A program made the position numbers and the translations under genes. A model generated the notes under the pieces. That model was not told where the DNA came from, searched no databases, and saw nothing but the letters and a program-made list of their open reading frames with translations. This document shows positions 7,930 to 15,407 of a DNA stretch of 17,967 nt, piece after piece. Positions within the stretch are counted from its first letter, which is position 1. Each line of letters begins with the position of its first letter. Origin of the DNA: CALEUX01 sp037439945 (lineage in GTDB: Bacteria > Bacteroidota > Bacteroidia > Bacteroidales > Marinilabiliaceae); the NCBI GenBank assembly GCA_037439945.1, contig JBBIVA010000078.1:1-17967 (forward strand). Direction: 5' to 3'.

Positions 7930-7949
7930 TACATTTGTATATACTTTTG
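7930..7949 (+). promoter_or_regulatory. Candidate Bacteroidota -7 boxes upstream of the small membrane protein gene
   Basis: Two exact matches to TAnnTTTG occur in tandem: TACATTTG at 7930-7937 and TACTTTTG at 7942-7949, 29-48 nt upstream of the ATG at 7979. Neither has a TTTG -33 element at the usual 19-21 nt spacing; the nearest is at 7902-7905, 24 nt before the first box. In AT-rich DNA such matches arise by chance, so confidence is moderate. Confidence 0.4.
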
Positions 7950-7978
7950 GAGTTTAATAAAATAACTAATAAATTACT

Positions 7979-8170
7979 ATGGATAAAGAAAAAGAAAACA
8001 AAAAGAAACGAATTGTTATAACTGTAATCGGATTGGCTGCAGGTGCAATACTCGGATATGCTTATTACTATTTTATTGGTTGTAATAGTGGTTCATGTTC
8101 AATAACTAGCAGTCCGTGGAGTTCAGTTTTGTATGGTATGCTGGTGGGTGGAGTGCTAACAATTAAATAA
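7979..8170 (+). CDS. Small membrane protein, DUF6132-like
   Basis: The 63-residue product has a strongly basic, hydrophilic start (MDKEKENKKKR), one transmembrane segment (about residues 12-33), a loop G-C-N-S-G-S-C-S-I-T-S-S-P, and a second hydrophobic segment (about 47-61). The Cys-x-x-x-x-Cys loop followed by ITS(S/N)P and YG matches what I recall of DUF6132, a family of small Bacteroidota and Chlorobi membrane proteins of unknown role, often near thioredoxin- or rhodanese-like genes. No such gene is adjacent here. The paired cysteines suggest metal binding or redox activity, but that is a guess. The gene has its own upstream -7 boxes and appears to be transcribed alone. Confidence 0.75.
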   Translation: MDKEKENKKKRIVITVIGLAAGAILGYAYYYFIGCNSGSCSITSSPWSSVLYGMLVGGVLTIK

Positions 8171-8475
8171 ACTTTTGATATTCATTTAAATAATTAATAA
8201 AAAGGGGTAGTCTGCTATTAACCTTAAATAAACTTTGCGATATTTATTTTGTTATGATTAGTAAACCTTTAAAATACTTTTAACCTTAATACTGTCACTT
8301 GTGTATTATTAATGCCAAAAAAACCATATATTAAAAGGATATCGGTATTTAATTGTTTTAGTATGGTTAAAAACAGCTTAAAACGGTTTTAAGTTTACTT
8401 TTTTTAATAAAAGGTAAAAATTGCCTAAATAAAACAATCTTTATGATTTTTATCAACCTCAATTACAAAAAAGCT
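8171..8475. other. AT-rich intergenic region with a direct repeat and a short palindrome
   Basis: No gene is seen. A 13-nt string TTAAATAAACTTT overlapping the stop of the small membrane protein gene (8163-8175) recurs at 8224-8236 and is followed both times by a GATATT-like stretch, so this is a short imperfect duplication. At 8377-8393 lies a perfect odd palindrome, CTTAAAAC-g-GTTTTAAG, followed by a T-rich run; with only one central base it is more likely a protein-binding site or a by-product of base composition than a terminator. Confidence 0.45.
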
Positions 8476-8506
8476 TTTGCATTTTTACATTCTATTCATA
8501 ATTTCA
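8476..8506 (+). promoter_or_regulatory. Candidate promoter of tdh
   Basis: TTTG at 8476-8479 is followed after exactly 19 nt by TAATTTCA (8499-8506), which matches the Bacteroidota -7 box TAnnTTTG except for its last two bases. The spacing agrees with the -33/-7 layout of this phylum, and the pair lies 22 nt upstream of the tdh ATG. Confidence 0.4.
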
Positions 8507-8528
8507 AAACCAACTATATTTTATTGTT

Positions 8529-9560
8529 ATGGCAAAAATGAGAGCTCTTATAAAAGCTAAACCCGAAAAAGGTATTTGGATGCAGGAAGTTGCTATTCCG
8601 AAACCTGGTCATAATGATGTATTGATAAAAGTTTCCAAAACGTCTATTTGTGGTACCGATTTACATATTTACAAATGGGATGACTGGGCTCAAAAAACAA
8701 TAAAAACGCCAATGATAATAGGTCATGAATATGTTGGGCATGTTGCAGCTGTTGGGTCAGAGGTTAAAAGCGTAAAAGAGGGCGACAGGGTTACAGGTGA
8801 GGGACATATTGCATGTGGTCATTGCAGGAATTGCCGCAGGGGACGGCAGCATATTTGTGAAAAAACTGTAGGTATTGGTGTAAACATTGATGGGGCCTTT
8901 GCAGAATATCTGGTTGTTCCATCCAGTAATGTTATGAAGGTTAGCTCAAAAATTCCCGATGAGATTGTTTCGATAATGGATCCCTTTGGTAATGCTACTC
9001 ACACAGCCCTTAGTTTCCCACTCATTGGTGAAGATGTTCTGGTAACTGGTTCTGGTCTTATTGGCAGCATGTGTGTAGCTGTTGCAAAATTTGCAGGTGC
9101 CCGCTTTGTTGTTGCAACCGAAACAAATGAATTCAGGGCCAAACTTGCCAGTAAAATGGGGGCAACAAGAGTTGTAAATCCTTTAAAGCAAAACCTTAAT
9201 GATGTTGTAAATGAATTAGGGATGATTGGTTTTGATATTGGTTTGGAATGTTCAGGTTCACCTGCTGCATTTAATCAAATGCTTGAAAACATGTATAATT
9301 CAGGTAAAATATCATTGCTTGGAATTTTGCCATCAAATACAACTGTTGATTGGAATAAGGTAATTTTTAAAGGTTTAACCCTTAAAGGTATTTATGGCCG
9401 TGAAATGTTCGAAACCTGGTATCATATGGAACAAATGCTAATGTCGGGGCTTGATATTTCACCAATAATTACTCACAGAATGCCAATTGATGATTTCCAA
9501 AAAGGTTTTGAAATTATGGAAGATGGCAATTGCGGAAAAGTTATATTAAGCTGGAGTTAA
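8529..9560 (+). CDS. tdh: L-threonine 3-dehydrogenase
   Basis: This cytoplasmic zinc- and NAD-dependent enzyme oxidises L-threonine to 2-amino-3-ketobutyrate, which Kbl splits to glycine and acetyl-CoA. The 343-residue protein aligns by eye along its whole length with E. coli Tdh (341 residues). Catalytic zinc ligands are Cys41, His66 and Glu67 (ICGTDLH, GHEYVG); the structural zinc cysteines are 96, 99, 102 and 110 (CGHCRNCRRGRQHIC); the active-site histidine is in GEGHIACGH (His93). The coenzyme loop is GSGLIG (174-179), a mild variant of the more usual GAGPIG. Tdh-specific strings DPFGNATHTALSF and KGIYGREMFETWY rule out other medium-chain dehydrogenases. Start ATG 8529 or ATG 8538 (MRALIKA) are both possible; the second matches E. 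coli better. No kbl gene is adjacent, so the partner must be encoded elsewhere. Confidence 0.96.
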   Translation: MAKMRALIKAKPEKGIWMQEVAIPKPGHNDVLIKVSKTSICGTDLHIYKWDDWAQKTIKTPMIIGHEYVGHVAAVGSEVKSVKEGDRVTGEGHIACGHCRNCRRGRQHICEKTVGIGVNIDGAFAEYLVVPSSNVMKVSSKIPDEIVSIMDPFGNATHTALSFPLIGEDVLVTGSGLIGSMCVAVAKFAGARFVVATETNEFRAKLASKMGATRVVNPLKQNLNDVVNELGMIGFDIGLECSGSPAAFNQMLENMYNSGKISLLGILPSNTTVDWNKVIFKGLTLKGIYGREMFETWYHMEQMLMSGLDISPIITHRMPIDDFQKGFEIMEDGNCGKVILSWS

Positions 9561-9562
9561 AT

Positions 9563-9617
9563 TTAACCCGGATTAGTTATTAGCATGGCAATGAACTAAT
9601 GACTTAGCCGGGATTAA
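9563..9617. repeat. Imperfect hairpin just after the tdh stop
   Basis: Arms 9567-9583 (starting CCCGG) and 9596-9612 (ending CCGGG) match at 14 of 17 positions around a 12-nt loop. Pairing extends outward (TTAA at 9563-9566 with TTAA at 9614-9617) past a bulge. It begins three bases after the tdh stop but has no T-run after it on the + strand, so it could stabilise or help end the tdh message without being a classical terminator. A small hairpin TACCGA-atag-TCGGTA follows at 9621-9636. Confidence 0.55.
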
Positions 9618-9642
9618 CCCTACCGAATAGTCGGTACAGGCT

Positions 9643-9702
9643 GCTTTAGAAAAACTTAATTTGTAAGCATTTCTGATTACAAATTTTTAGTTTTTCTTTA
9701 GC
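9643..9702. repeat. Long A/T-rich hairpin
   Basis: The left arm 9643-9666 and right arm 9677-9702 are complementary over most of their length (GCT..AGAAAAACT and ATTTGTAA with their complements), interrupted by a two-base mismatch and a small asymmetric bulge. The loop is 10 nt (9667-9676). The right arm contains T-runs, so it may act as a terminator for tdh. Confidence 0.55.
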
Positions 9703-9749
9703 GATTTGTCAAAATAGAAGGCATGTAATCAATAACTTAAGACTATTAA

Positions 9750-9772
9750 TTTCTAATGACGGTCATTAGAAA
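9750..9772. promoter_or_regulatory. Perfect 23-bp odd palindrome, possible protein-binding site
   Basis: Bases 9750-9760 (TTTCTAATGAC) and 9762-9772 (GTCATTAGAAA) are exact reverse complements around a single central G. An 11-bp arm without a loop is poor as an RNA hairpin but typical of a dimer-binding operator. There is no start codon nearby to regulate: the flanking genes converge here. Confidence 0.4.
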
Positions 9773-9800
9773 AAATGGCTAAGGACAAATTTGGGTTTAA

Positions 9801-9834
9801 AAACTCCTCCAACATCAATATATTGGAGGAGTTT
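9801..9834. terminator. Perfect 12-bp hairpin between convergent tdh and purL
   Basis: AAACTCCTCCAA (9801-9812) and TTGGAGGAGTTT (9823-9834) pair perfectly around a 10-nt loop. On the - strand the stem runs into TTTTT, and on the + strand it ends in GTTT, so it can work as an intrinsic terminator in either direction. It is 241 nt after the tdh stop and 316 nt after the purL stop. Confidence 0.6.
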
Positions 9835-9890
9835 CATTATAATTAAAACTAATCACTACTGTCCGATAAATTTTTCGATAAGATGCTAAA

Positions 9891-10048
9891 ATGAATGCCA
9901 ACTAATTGGGGTGTCCCTACAGGACACTACTAAAAATTGGGGTCGATTCATCTTTACCGATATTCTGTACCTTACGGCACAGTACCGTTAGGGACTAAAG
10001 ATGGTTAAAACACTTAATTGAGAATTGAACTTTTGTTTCGTTAGGGAC
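9891..10048. repeat. REP-like degenerate repeat block
   Basis: The block contains short related units: GTGTCC-ctaca-GGACAC (9911-9927), GTACCTTACGGCAC near 9968-9981, CCGTTAGGGAC (9985-9995) and CGTTAGGGAC (10039-10048). AATTGGGGT is a direct repeat (9904-9912 and 9935-9943), and ATGAAT/ATTCAT (9891-9896, 9946-9951) frame the first hairpin. From memory, units of this CCNTTAGGGAC type are scattered through Bacteroidota intergenic regions, some near REP-associated transposases; I could not verify that here. No transposase is encoded nearby. Confidence 0.5.
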
Positions 10049-10100
10049 AAAACAACTTTTTATCAGATAGTAAAGAAAACTAATATTTAAATAAAGATGG

Positions 10101-10134
10101 AACACCCTTATTTGCGATTATTTAATAAGGTGTT
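10101..10134 (-). terminator. Hairpin just downstream of purL
   Basis: AACACCCTTATT (10101-10112) pairs with AATAAGGTGTT (10124-10134), an 11-bp stem with one bulged C and an 11-nt loop. It begins 16 nt past the purL stop on the - strand. A clean U-run is lacking, so it may need help from the stronger hairpin at 9801-9834. Confidence 0.5.
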
Positions 10135-10149
10135 TACATGTGCTTCATA

Positions 10150-13100
10150 TTATATACTTTTATTCTCTTCAATCCATTTCCTTGCGTTAATAAAAGCTTC
10201 AATCCAGGGTGTAATTTCGTCGTTTCCCCTGTTTGATGGGTAATGTGCCCATTGCCATGGAAAAATTGCCCTTTCGGGATGAGGCATCATAGCCAGATGC
10301 CTTCCATCATGTGAACAAACTGCTGCAGCATTTAAATCGCTCCCATTTGGATTTGCAGGGTATTGGGAATATCCATAAAACCCTGTAATATTGTATTTTT
10401 CAGGGTTCAGAGGAAAACTGAATTTTCCTTCCCCATGAGCGATCCAAACTCCCAAACGGCATCCTGACAATGATTTAAGCATTATTGAATTATTGGCAGG
10501 GATTTCGATATTAACAAAACCTGATTCAAACTTATGCGACTGATTGTGCATCATTTTGGTTTTTTTGTCATGCTCAGGATAAATCAGATCAAGTTCGATT
10601 GCCACCTGACAACCGTTACAGATACCAAGACTGAGAGTATCGGGCCGGCTAAAAAATTTATCGAGGGCTTTGCGTGCCTGCTCATTAAATAAAAATGCAC
10701 CAGCCCACCCTTTTGCAGAGCCCAATACATCAGAATTACTAAATCCACCAACAAAAACGATAAAATTAACCTCATCAAGTGTTTCTCTTCCTGAAACGAG
10801 GTCGGTCATGTGTACATCCTTAACATCAAACCCCGCCAAATATAGGGTATATGCCATTTCCCTGTCTCCATTAACCCCTTTTTCCCGAATAATTGCGGCT
10901 TTTGCTTTACGCTTACCTGCTTCAGTAACTTTATCCAATCCCATGGAAACCAGTGATCCAGAAAAATCATCCTTAAAATTATAATAAAGTGGTTGTTTTT
11001 TATAATTTGTAAACCTTTCGGTGGCAAGGCTTTCCCCACTTTGGCGCTGGTCAAGCAAATAAGATGATTTATACCATATATCACGTAAATGATCGATATC
11101 CAAAACAATATCATCACCCTTGCCGGTAATTGATAAAGTCCGCGATTTAACAGGTGAACCAATAACAGAATATCCTAAATCATAATTATCAAGAATTTTG
11201 GTTACAGGGGCTAAATCAGAAACCTGGATAATTACTCCCGGATTCTCACTAAACAGAATTTTTATAATATCATCTTCCTGAATTAAACTTAAGTCTGCTT
11301 TTATTCCGAAATCTCTATTTGCAAAACACATTTCAAGCAAGGTTGTAACCATACCCCCTGCTGAAATATCGTGACCTGCTATTACAAAGCCTTTTTTTAT
11401 TAACTCCTGAATGGCATTAAAACCATCTGCAAAGTAGTCTGTATCGTTTACAGAAGGTGTTTCATTGCCAAGTTGGTTTAATGTTTGTGCAAAACTGCTC
11501 CCCCCTAATTTGAAACTATCGAATGATAAATCAATGTGTACAAGGCTTGAATTTACATCTTTTACTAAAACCGGTTCTACAGTTTTTTTAATGTTTGAAA
11601 CTTCGGCAATGGTGCTAATAATAACAGTTCCGGGTGAAAAAACCTGTTCGCCGTTTTTATATTTCTGGGTCATTGAAAGGGAGTCTTTGCCGGTAGGTAC
11701 ATTTATGCCCAAATCTGTAACAAATATGCTAAGTGTTTCAACAGCAGTATAAAGCCTTGCATCTTCACCTTTATTCCTACAAGGCCACATCCAGTTTGCA
11801 CTTAAACTAACTCCCTTTAATCCATGCGTTAACGGCGCCCATACAATATTAGTTAATGCTTCGGCCACTGCAAGTTTTGAACCATTTCCGGGGTTAATAA
11901 TTGCTGCAGCTGGTGCATGGCCTATGGATGTAGCAACTCCTTTAACCCCTTTAAAGTCAACTGATGTAACTCCAAGGTTATTCAGGGGCAATTGAATTTC
12001 ACCTGCACATTGTTGTTTGGCAATCTTTCCTGTAACCGAGCGGTCAACTTTATTTGTTAACCAATCTTTGCATGCTACGGCTTCGAGCTGAAGGACATTT
12101 TCAATATAACTATTTAAAAGAGCTTTATCATAACACAGTTCATCATACTTTTCTTGCAATGAAACATCAGACATTATTGTTTTCGGGGGATTCCCGAACA
12201 TATCACTTAGCTGCCAATTGATTGGAGCAGTACCATTTGAATCTACAAACTGAAGTTTCATATTGCCGGTGGCATCGCCCACAACATACATAGGTGCACG
12301 TTCACGTTCGGCCACCCTCTTTAAATCTTCTATATCATTTTCATGTAAAACCAAACCCATCCGTTCCTGGGACTCATTTCCAATAATTTCCCTGAACGAA
12401 AGAGTCGGGTCCCCAACCGGAAGTTTATCAAGATAAATGGTACCACCGGTTGATTCAACCAGTTCGGAAAGACAATTCAGATGCCCACCGGCACCGTGGT
12501 CGTGAACTGAGATAATTGGGTTCCGGTCTTTTTCAACCATTGCCCTTATTGCATTCATTGCCCTTTTTTGCATTTCTGGGTTTGAACGTTGTACTGCATT
12601 AAGTTCAATAGCATTATTAAATTCCCCGGTGGCAACAGAGGATACCGCACCACCACCCATACCAATGCGGTAATTATCACCACCCAAAACCACAACTTTA
12701 TCTCCTTTTGACGGTTGCCCTTTTATGCTGTCAGATTTTCTCGCATAACCAATTCCACCGGCAAGCATAATTACTTTATCGAAGGCAAATTTTTTATGGT
12801 TTTCAAAATGTTCAAATGTAAGTACAGAACCACATATTAATGGTTGTCCGAATTTATTCCCAAAATCGCTGGCACCATTTGATGCTTTAATAAGTATTTG
12901 CCCAGGAGTTTGGTAAAGCCAGGAACGTTCGGGTATATTTTTTTCCCATGCCCTTATTCCTCCAGTCCGCGGGTAGGCTGTCATATAAACAGCCGTACCT
13001 GCAAAAGGTAAAGATCCTTTTCCACCGGCAAGCCTGTCCCTTATTTCGCCGCCTGTACCTGTTGCTGCTCCATTAAAAGGTTCAACCGTTGTTGGGAAAT

Positions 13101-13848
13101 TATGTGTTTCAGCTTTTAAGGATAAAACGGTTTCGATTTTAGTTTCTTTAAAAAAATCGGGTTTATCCTGTGTTTCAGGAGCAAACTGCACAGCTTCAGG
13201 CCCTTGTATAAAGGCAACATTATCCTTATAGGCCGAAACAAGAAAATTAGGATTTTCTTTTGAAGTGTTTTTTATTAACTGAAAAAGTGAGCTTTCCTTT
13301 GTTTCGCCATCAATAACAAAAGTACCATTGAATATTTTATGACGACAGTGTTCCGAATTAACCTGTGAAAATCCAAAAACTTCACTATCGGTTAGTTTTC
13401 GGTTTAACCTGTTACTTAGATTGTTTAAATAATCAATTTCATCCTGGCTAAGCGCCAGTCCTTCATTAAGGTTATATGAATTAATATCATCAATGTAATT
13501 AACAGGTTCCGGAGTTTTTTCAATTGTATATATACACTGATTCAAACCTAAATACAAATTCTGAAGCATAGGATCAAATTCAGCTTCTGCCTGATTGACC
13601 ATAAAAAACTCCTCAATGCGTATTATTCCAGTAATACCCATATTTTGGGTTATTTCAACAGCATTGGTACTCCATGGGGTTATCATTTCTTTGCGTGGTC
13701 CAATAAAATAACCATCAATTTCTGTTTTGGCAATTATATCAGCCCCGTTGAACAACCATTTAAGTTTATTAATATCATTTTTCGGCAATTCATTATTTGC
13801 GTGAATTGCAATAATTTGATTGGAGTCACCCCTGAAAAAAAGTACCAT
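10150..13848 (-). CDS. purL: Phosphoribosylformylglycinamidine (FGAM) synthase, large single-chain form
   Basis: This cytoplasmic enzyme catalyses the fourth step of de novo purine synthesis: FGAR + glutamine + ATP to FGAM. At 1232 residues it is the fused large PurL of Gram-negative bacteria, not the split PurS/PurQ/PurL form. Order of parts: a PurS-like N-terminal domain (about 1-140), linker, the ATPase/synthetase region with SQVNSEHCRH (161-170) and KAETHNFPTTVEPFNG (245-260) plus GAATGTGGEIRDRLAGGKGS, a duplicated AIRS-like half, and a C-terminal class I glutaminase. The glutaminase triad is intact: Cys1080 in GICNGCQ, and His1190 and Glu1192 in MMPHPER. The ATG at 13848 gives the expected N-terminus. 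It is transcribed alone, convergent with tdh, and no other pur gene lies in the window. The length is slightly below the approximately 1295 residues of E. coli PurL, with no missing motif seen. Confidence 0.97.
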   Translation of the reverse strand: MVLFFRGDSNQIIAIHANNELPKNDINKLKWLFNGADIIAKTEIDGYFIGPRKEMITPWSTNAVEITQNMGITGIIRIEEFFMVNQAEAEFDPMLQNLYLGLNQCIYTIEKTPEPVNYIDDINSYNLNEGLALSQDEIDYLNNLSNRLNRKLTDSEVFGFSQVNSEHCRHKIFNGTFVIDGETKESSLFQLIKNTSKENPNFLVSAYKDNVAFIQGPEAVQFAPETQDKPDFFKETKIETVLSLKAETHNFPTTVEPFNGAATGTGGEIRDRLAGGKGSLPFAGTAVYMTAYPRTGGIRAWEKNIPERSWLYQTPGQILIKASNGASDFGNKFGQPLICGSVLTFEHFENHKKFAFDKVIMLAGGIGYARKSDSIKGQPSKGDKVVVLGGDNYRIGMGGGAVSSVATGEFNNAIELNAVQRSNPEMQKRAMNAIRAMVEKDRNPIISVHDHGAGGHLNCLSELVESTGGTIYLDKLPVGDPTLSFREIIGNESQERMGLVLHENDIEDLKRVAERERAPMYVVGDATGNMKLQFVDSNGTAPINWQLSDMFGNPPKTIMSDVSLQEKYDELCYDKALLNSYIENVLQLEAVACKDWLTNKVDRSVTGKIAKQQCAGEIQLPLNNLGVTSVDFKGVKGVATSIGHAPAAAIINPGNGSKLAVAEALTNIVWAPLTHGLKGVSLSANWMWPCRNKGEDARLYTAVETLSIFVTDLGINVPTGKDSLSMTQKYKNGEQVFSPGTVIISTIAEVSNIKKTVEPVLVKDVNSSLVHIDLSFDSFKLGGSSFAQTLNQLGNETPSVNDTDYFADGFNAIQELIKKGFVIAGHDISAGGMVTTLLEMCFANRDFGIKADLSLIQEDDIIKILFSENPGVIIQVSDLAPVTKILDNYDLGYSVIGSPVKSRTLSITGKGDDIVLDIDHLRDIWYKSSYLLDQRQSGESLATERFTNYKKQPLYYNFKDDFSGSLVSMGLDKVTEAGKRKAKAAIIREKGVNGDREMAYTLYLAGFDVKDVHMTDLVSGRETLDEVNFIVFVGGFSNSDVLGSAKGWAGAFLFNEQARKALDKFFSRPDTLSLGICNGCQVAIELDLIYPEHDKKTKMMHNQSHKFESGFVNIEIPANNSIMLKSLSGCRLGVWIAHGEGKFSFPLNPEKYNITGFYGYSQYPANPNGSDLNAAAVCSHDGRHLAMMPHPERAIFPWQWAHYPSNRGNDEITPWIEAFINARKWIEENKSI

Positions 13849-13884
13849 GAATAGATATTTTGGAATTTAACCTAGATTTCATGG

Positions 13885-13917
13885 CAAATTTAGTGAAATG
13901 GTATGTTATAAAAGAAA
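13885..13917 (-). promoter_or_regulatory. Candidate promoter of purL
   Basis: On the - strand TAAATTTG (13885-13892) matches the Bacteroidota -7 box TAnnTTTG exactly, 36 nt upstream of the purL ATG. A TTTC resembling the -33 element lies 21 nt further upstream (13914-13917). No purine riboswitch or other leader structure was seen. Confidence 0.4.
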
Positions 13918-14034
13918 AACAGCAATTAAAAATAGAATAAAATATTCAGCATAAATCACTAAACATCATTCTCAAAATAATTTACTATATGAAATAAATC
14001 AGTCTATATTTAAATAATGCAGCTCAAATATTTT

Positions 14035-15195
14035 TTATTCAATCCTTCGGGCACCATCACCAATATCAGCAATATAGAAATCAGCTGTTAACCCGGTACG
14101 CCTATTGTACCCTTCACCTACTGCTGTTTTAAATTCATCTACAACTTCGCTTTTAACAATACTTACGGTACATCCTCCAAAACCAGCTCCTGTCATCCGG
14201 GACCCTATTACACCATCCACCTGCCAGGCTTCATCAACTAACGTATCTAATTCAATACCGGTTACTTCATAATCATCTTTTAATGATCGATGGGATTCAT
14301 TCATAAGTTTTCCAAAAAACATTAAATCATTACTGTTAAGGGCATTTAAAGCATCAGTAACACGTTTGTTTTCAGTAATTACATGCTTAGCCCTTCTCAA
14401 TAGTACTTCACTTCTTATTCTTCCTTTAATCTTTTCAAAAGTTGAAAAATCAATATCGCTTAATGTATTGTATTTTCCTTCGGTATTTAATAATTCTAAG
14501 GCCTTTTCACATTCGGAACGACGTTCGTTGTATTTTGAGTCGGCCAAACCTCTCCTTTTATTAGTATTGCTAATAACAATTTTATACCCTTTAAGATTTA
14601 ATGGGACTTCATTAAATTCCATTGTATCACATTTGAGAGCCAGTGCATGGTTAGCCTTGCCCATACCAACAGCAAACTGATCCATTATACCGCAATTAAC
14701 CCCAACAAAGTTGTTTTCGGCCCTTTGTGATAATTTTACCATTTCCATCATTTTCAATTTCCCCTCAAACATACTATTTATCATTACCGAGGTTACCAAT
14801 TCAATTGAAGCCGATGAAGACAAACCTGCACCATTGGGAATATTACCACTATACAGTAAATCCATTCCATTAATGGATAAATTAAGTTTTAAAAACTGGT
14901 CGATAACCCCAAGGGGATAATTAACCCAGGCACCACCTGCTTGCTTTACCGATATTTTTGAAAGATGAACGTCAAACCTGGTGGGGAAATTAGTACTTGC
15001 GAAGCGGATCAGGTTATCGTTATTTTTTCTAACCAAAAGGTAGGTTCCATAACTTAAGGCACACGGGAAAACGTAACCTCCGTTATAATCGGTATGTTCG
15101 CCAATTAAATTAACTCTTCCTGGTGAAAAAAATATTGCATCACTTACATTTCCATAAAGGGAGATAAATTCCTTTTTCAAATTATTCAGGCTCAT
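14035..15195 (-). CDS. galK: Galactokinase
   Basis: This cytoplasmic GHMP-family kinase converts alpha-D-galactose and ATP to galactose-1-phosphate, the first committed step of the Leloir pathway. From the ATG at 15195 the product has 386 residues, normal for GalK. Signatures: SPGRVNLIGEHTDYNGG (galactokinase signature, sugar binding) near residue 25-41, GAGLSSSASIE (GHMP ATP loop), CGIMDQFA with the catalytic Asp, and RMTGAGFGGCTV near the C-terminus. An in-frame TTG at 15240 would add 15 residues, but it overlaps a good -7 promoter box and the extension is not family-like. galM and a GntR regulator are neighbours, which fits galactose use. No galT or galE lies in the window; the UDP-sugar steps must be encoded elsewhere. 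Confidence 0.96.
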   Translation of the reverse strand: MSLNNLKKEFISLYGNVSDAIFFSPGRVNLIGEHTDYNGGYVFPCALSYGTYLLVRKNNDNLIRFASTNFPTRFDVHLSKISVKQAGGAWVNYPLGVIDQFLKLNLSINGMDLLYSGNIPNGAGLSSSASIELVTSVMINSMFEGKLKMMEMVKLSQRAENNFVGVNCGIMDQFAVGMGKANHALALKCDTMEFNEVPLNLKGYKIVISNTNKRRGLADSKYNERRSECEKALELLNTEGKYNTLSDIDFSTFEKIKGRIRSEVLLRRAKHVITENKRVTDALNALNSNDLMFFGKLMNESHRSLKDDYEVTGIELDTLVDEAWQVDGVIGSRMTGAGFGGCTVSIVKSEVVDEFKTAVGEGYNRRTGLTADFYIADIGDGARRIE

Positions 15196-15237
15196 ATTAA
15201 AATTTTTTAACCGGTAGGTACTGGTGGGTATTTTTGA

Positions 15238-15245
15238 CAAATATA
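15238..15245 (-). promoter_or_regulatory. Candidate -7 box of galK
   Basis: TATATTTG on the - strand matches TAnnTTTG exactly, 42 nt upstream of the chosen ATG (15195). No TTTG is present at the ideal -33 spacing. Its position argues for independent galK transcription and against the TTG start at 15240. Confidence 0.4.
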
Positions 15246-15407
15246 TAAAAACAAGAACAAAATACTATTACTGATAAGAATAAATAAATTGATAAATTAA
15301 AATTAGTAGTTGAAGTTAATTTTTTTAAACTGAGAATTGGAACTTACATAAAATAAACCAGCGTTAGAACAATAATGCAGATGAACCAAAAGAAATAACC
15401 ACAATTT

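Noticed and set aside
9561..10149. tRNA or known riboswitch within the structured spacer
   Set aside because: No cloverleaf with a T-loop (GGTTCRANYCC) or recognised aptamer consensus was found; the dyads are separate simple hairpins.
10670..10984. 104-codon + strand frame inside purL, with a similar one at 14366-14680 inside galK
   Set aside because: Both lie wholly antisense to strongly conserved enzymes whose motifs are intact; their own translations look like random reading of the opposite strand.
10150..13848. Broken or frameshifted purL because it is shorter than E. coli PurL
   Set aside because: All synthetase and glutaminase motifs are present in one uninterrupted frame; the difference is normal family variation.
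15196..15240. Longer galK start at TTG 15240
   Set aside because: It overlaps a -7 promoter box and adds residues not expected in galactokinases; ATG 15195 gives the usual length.
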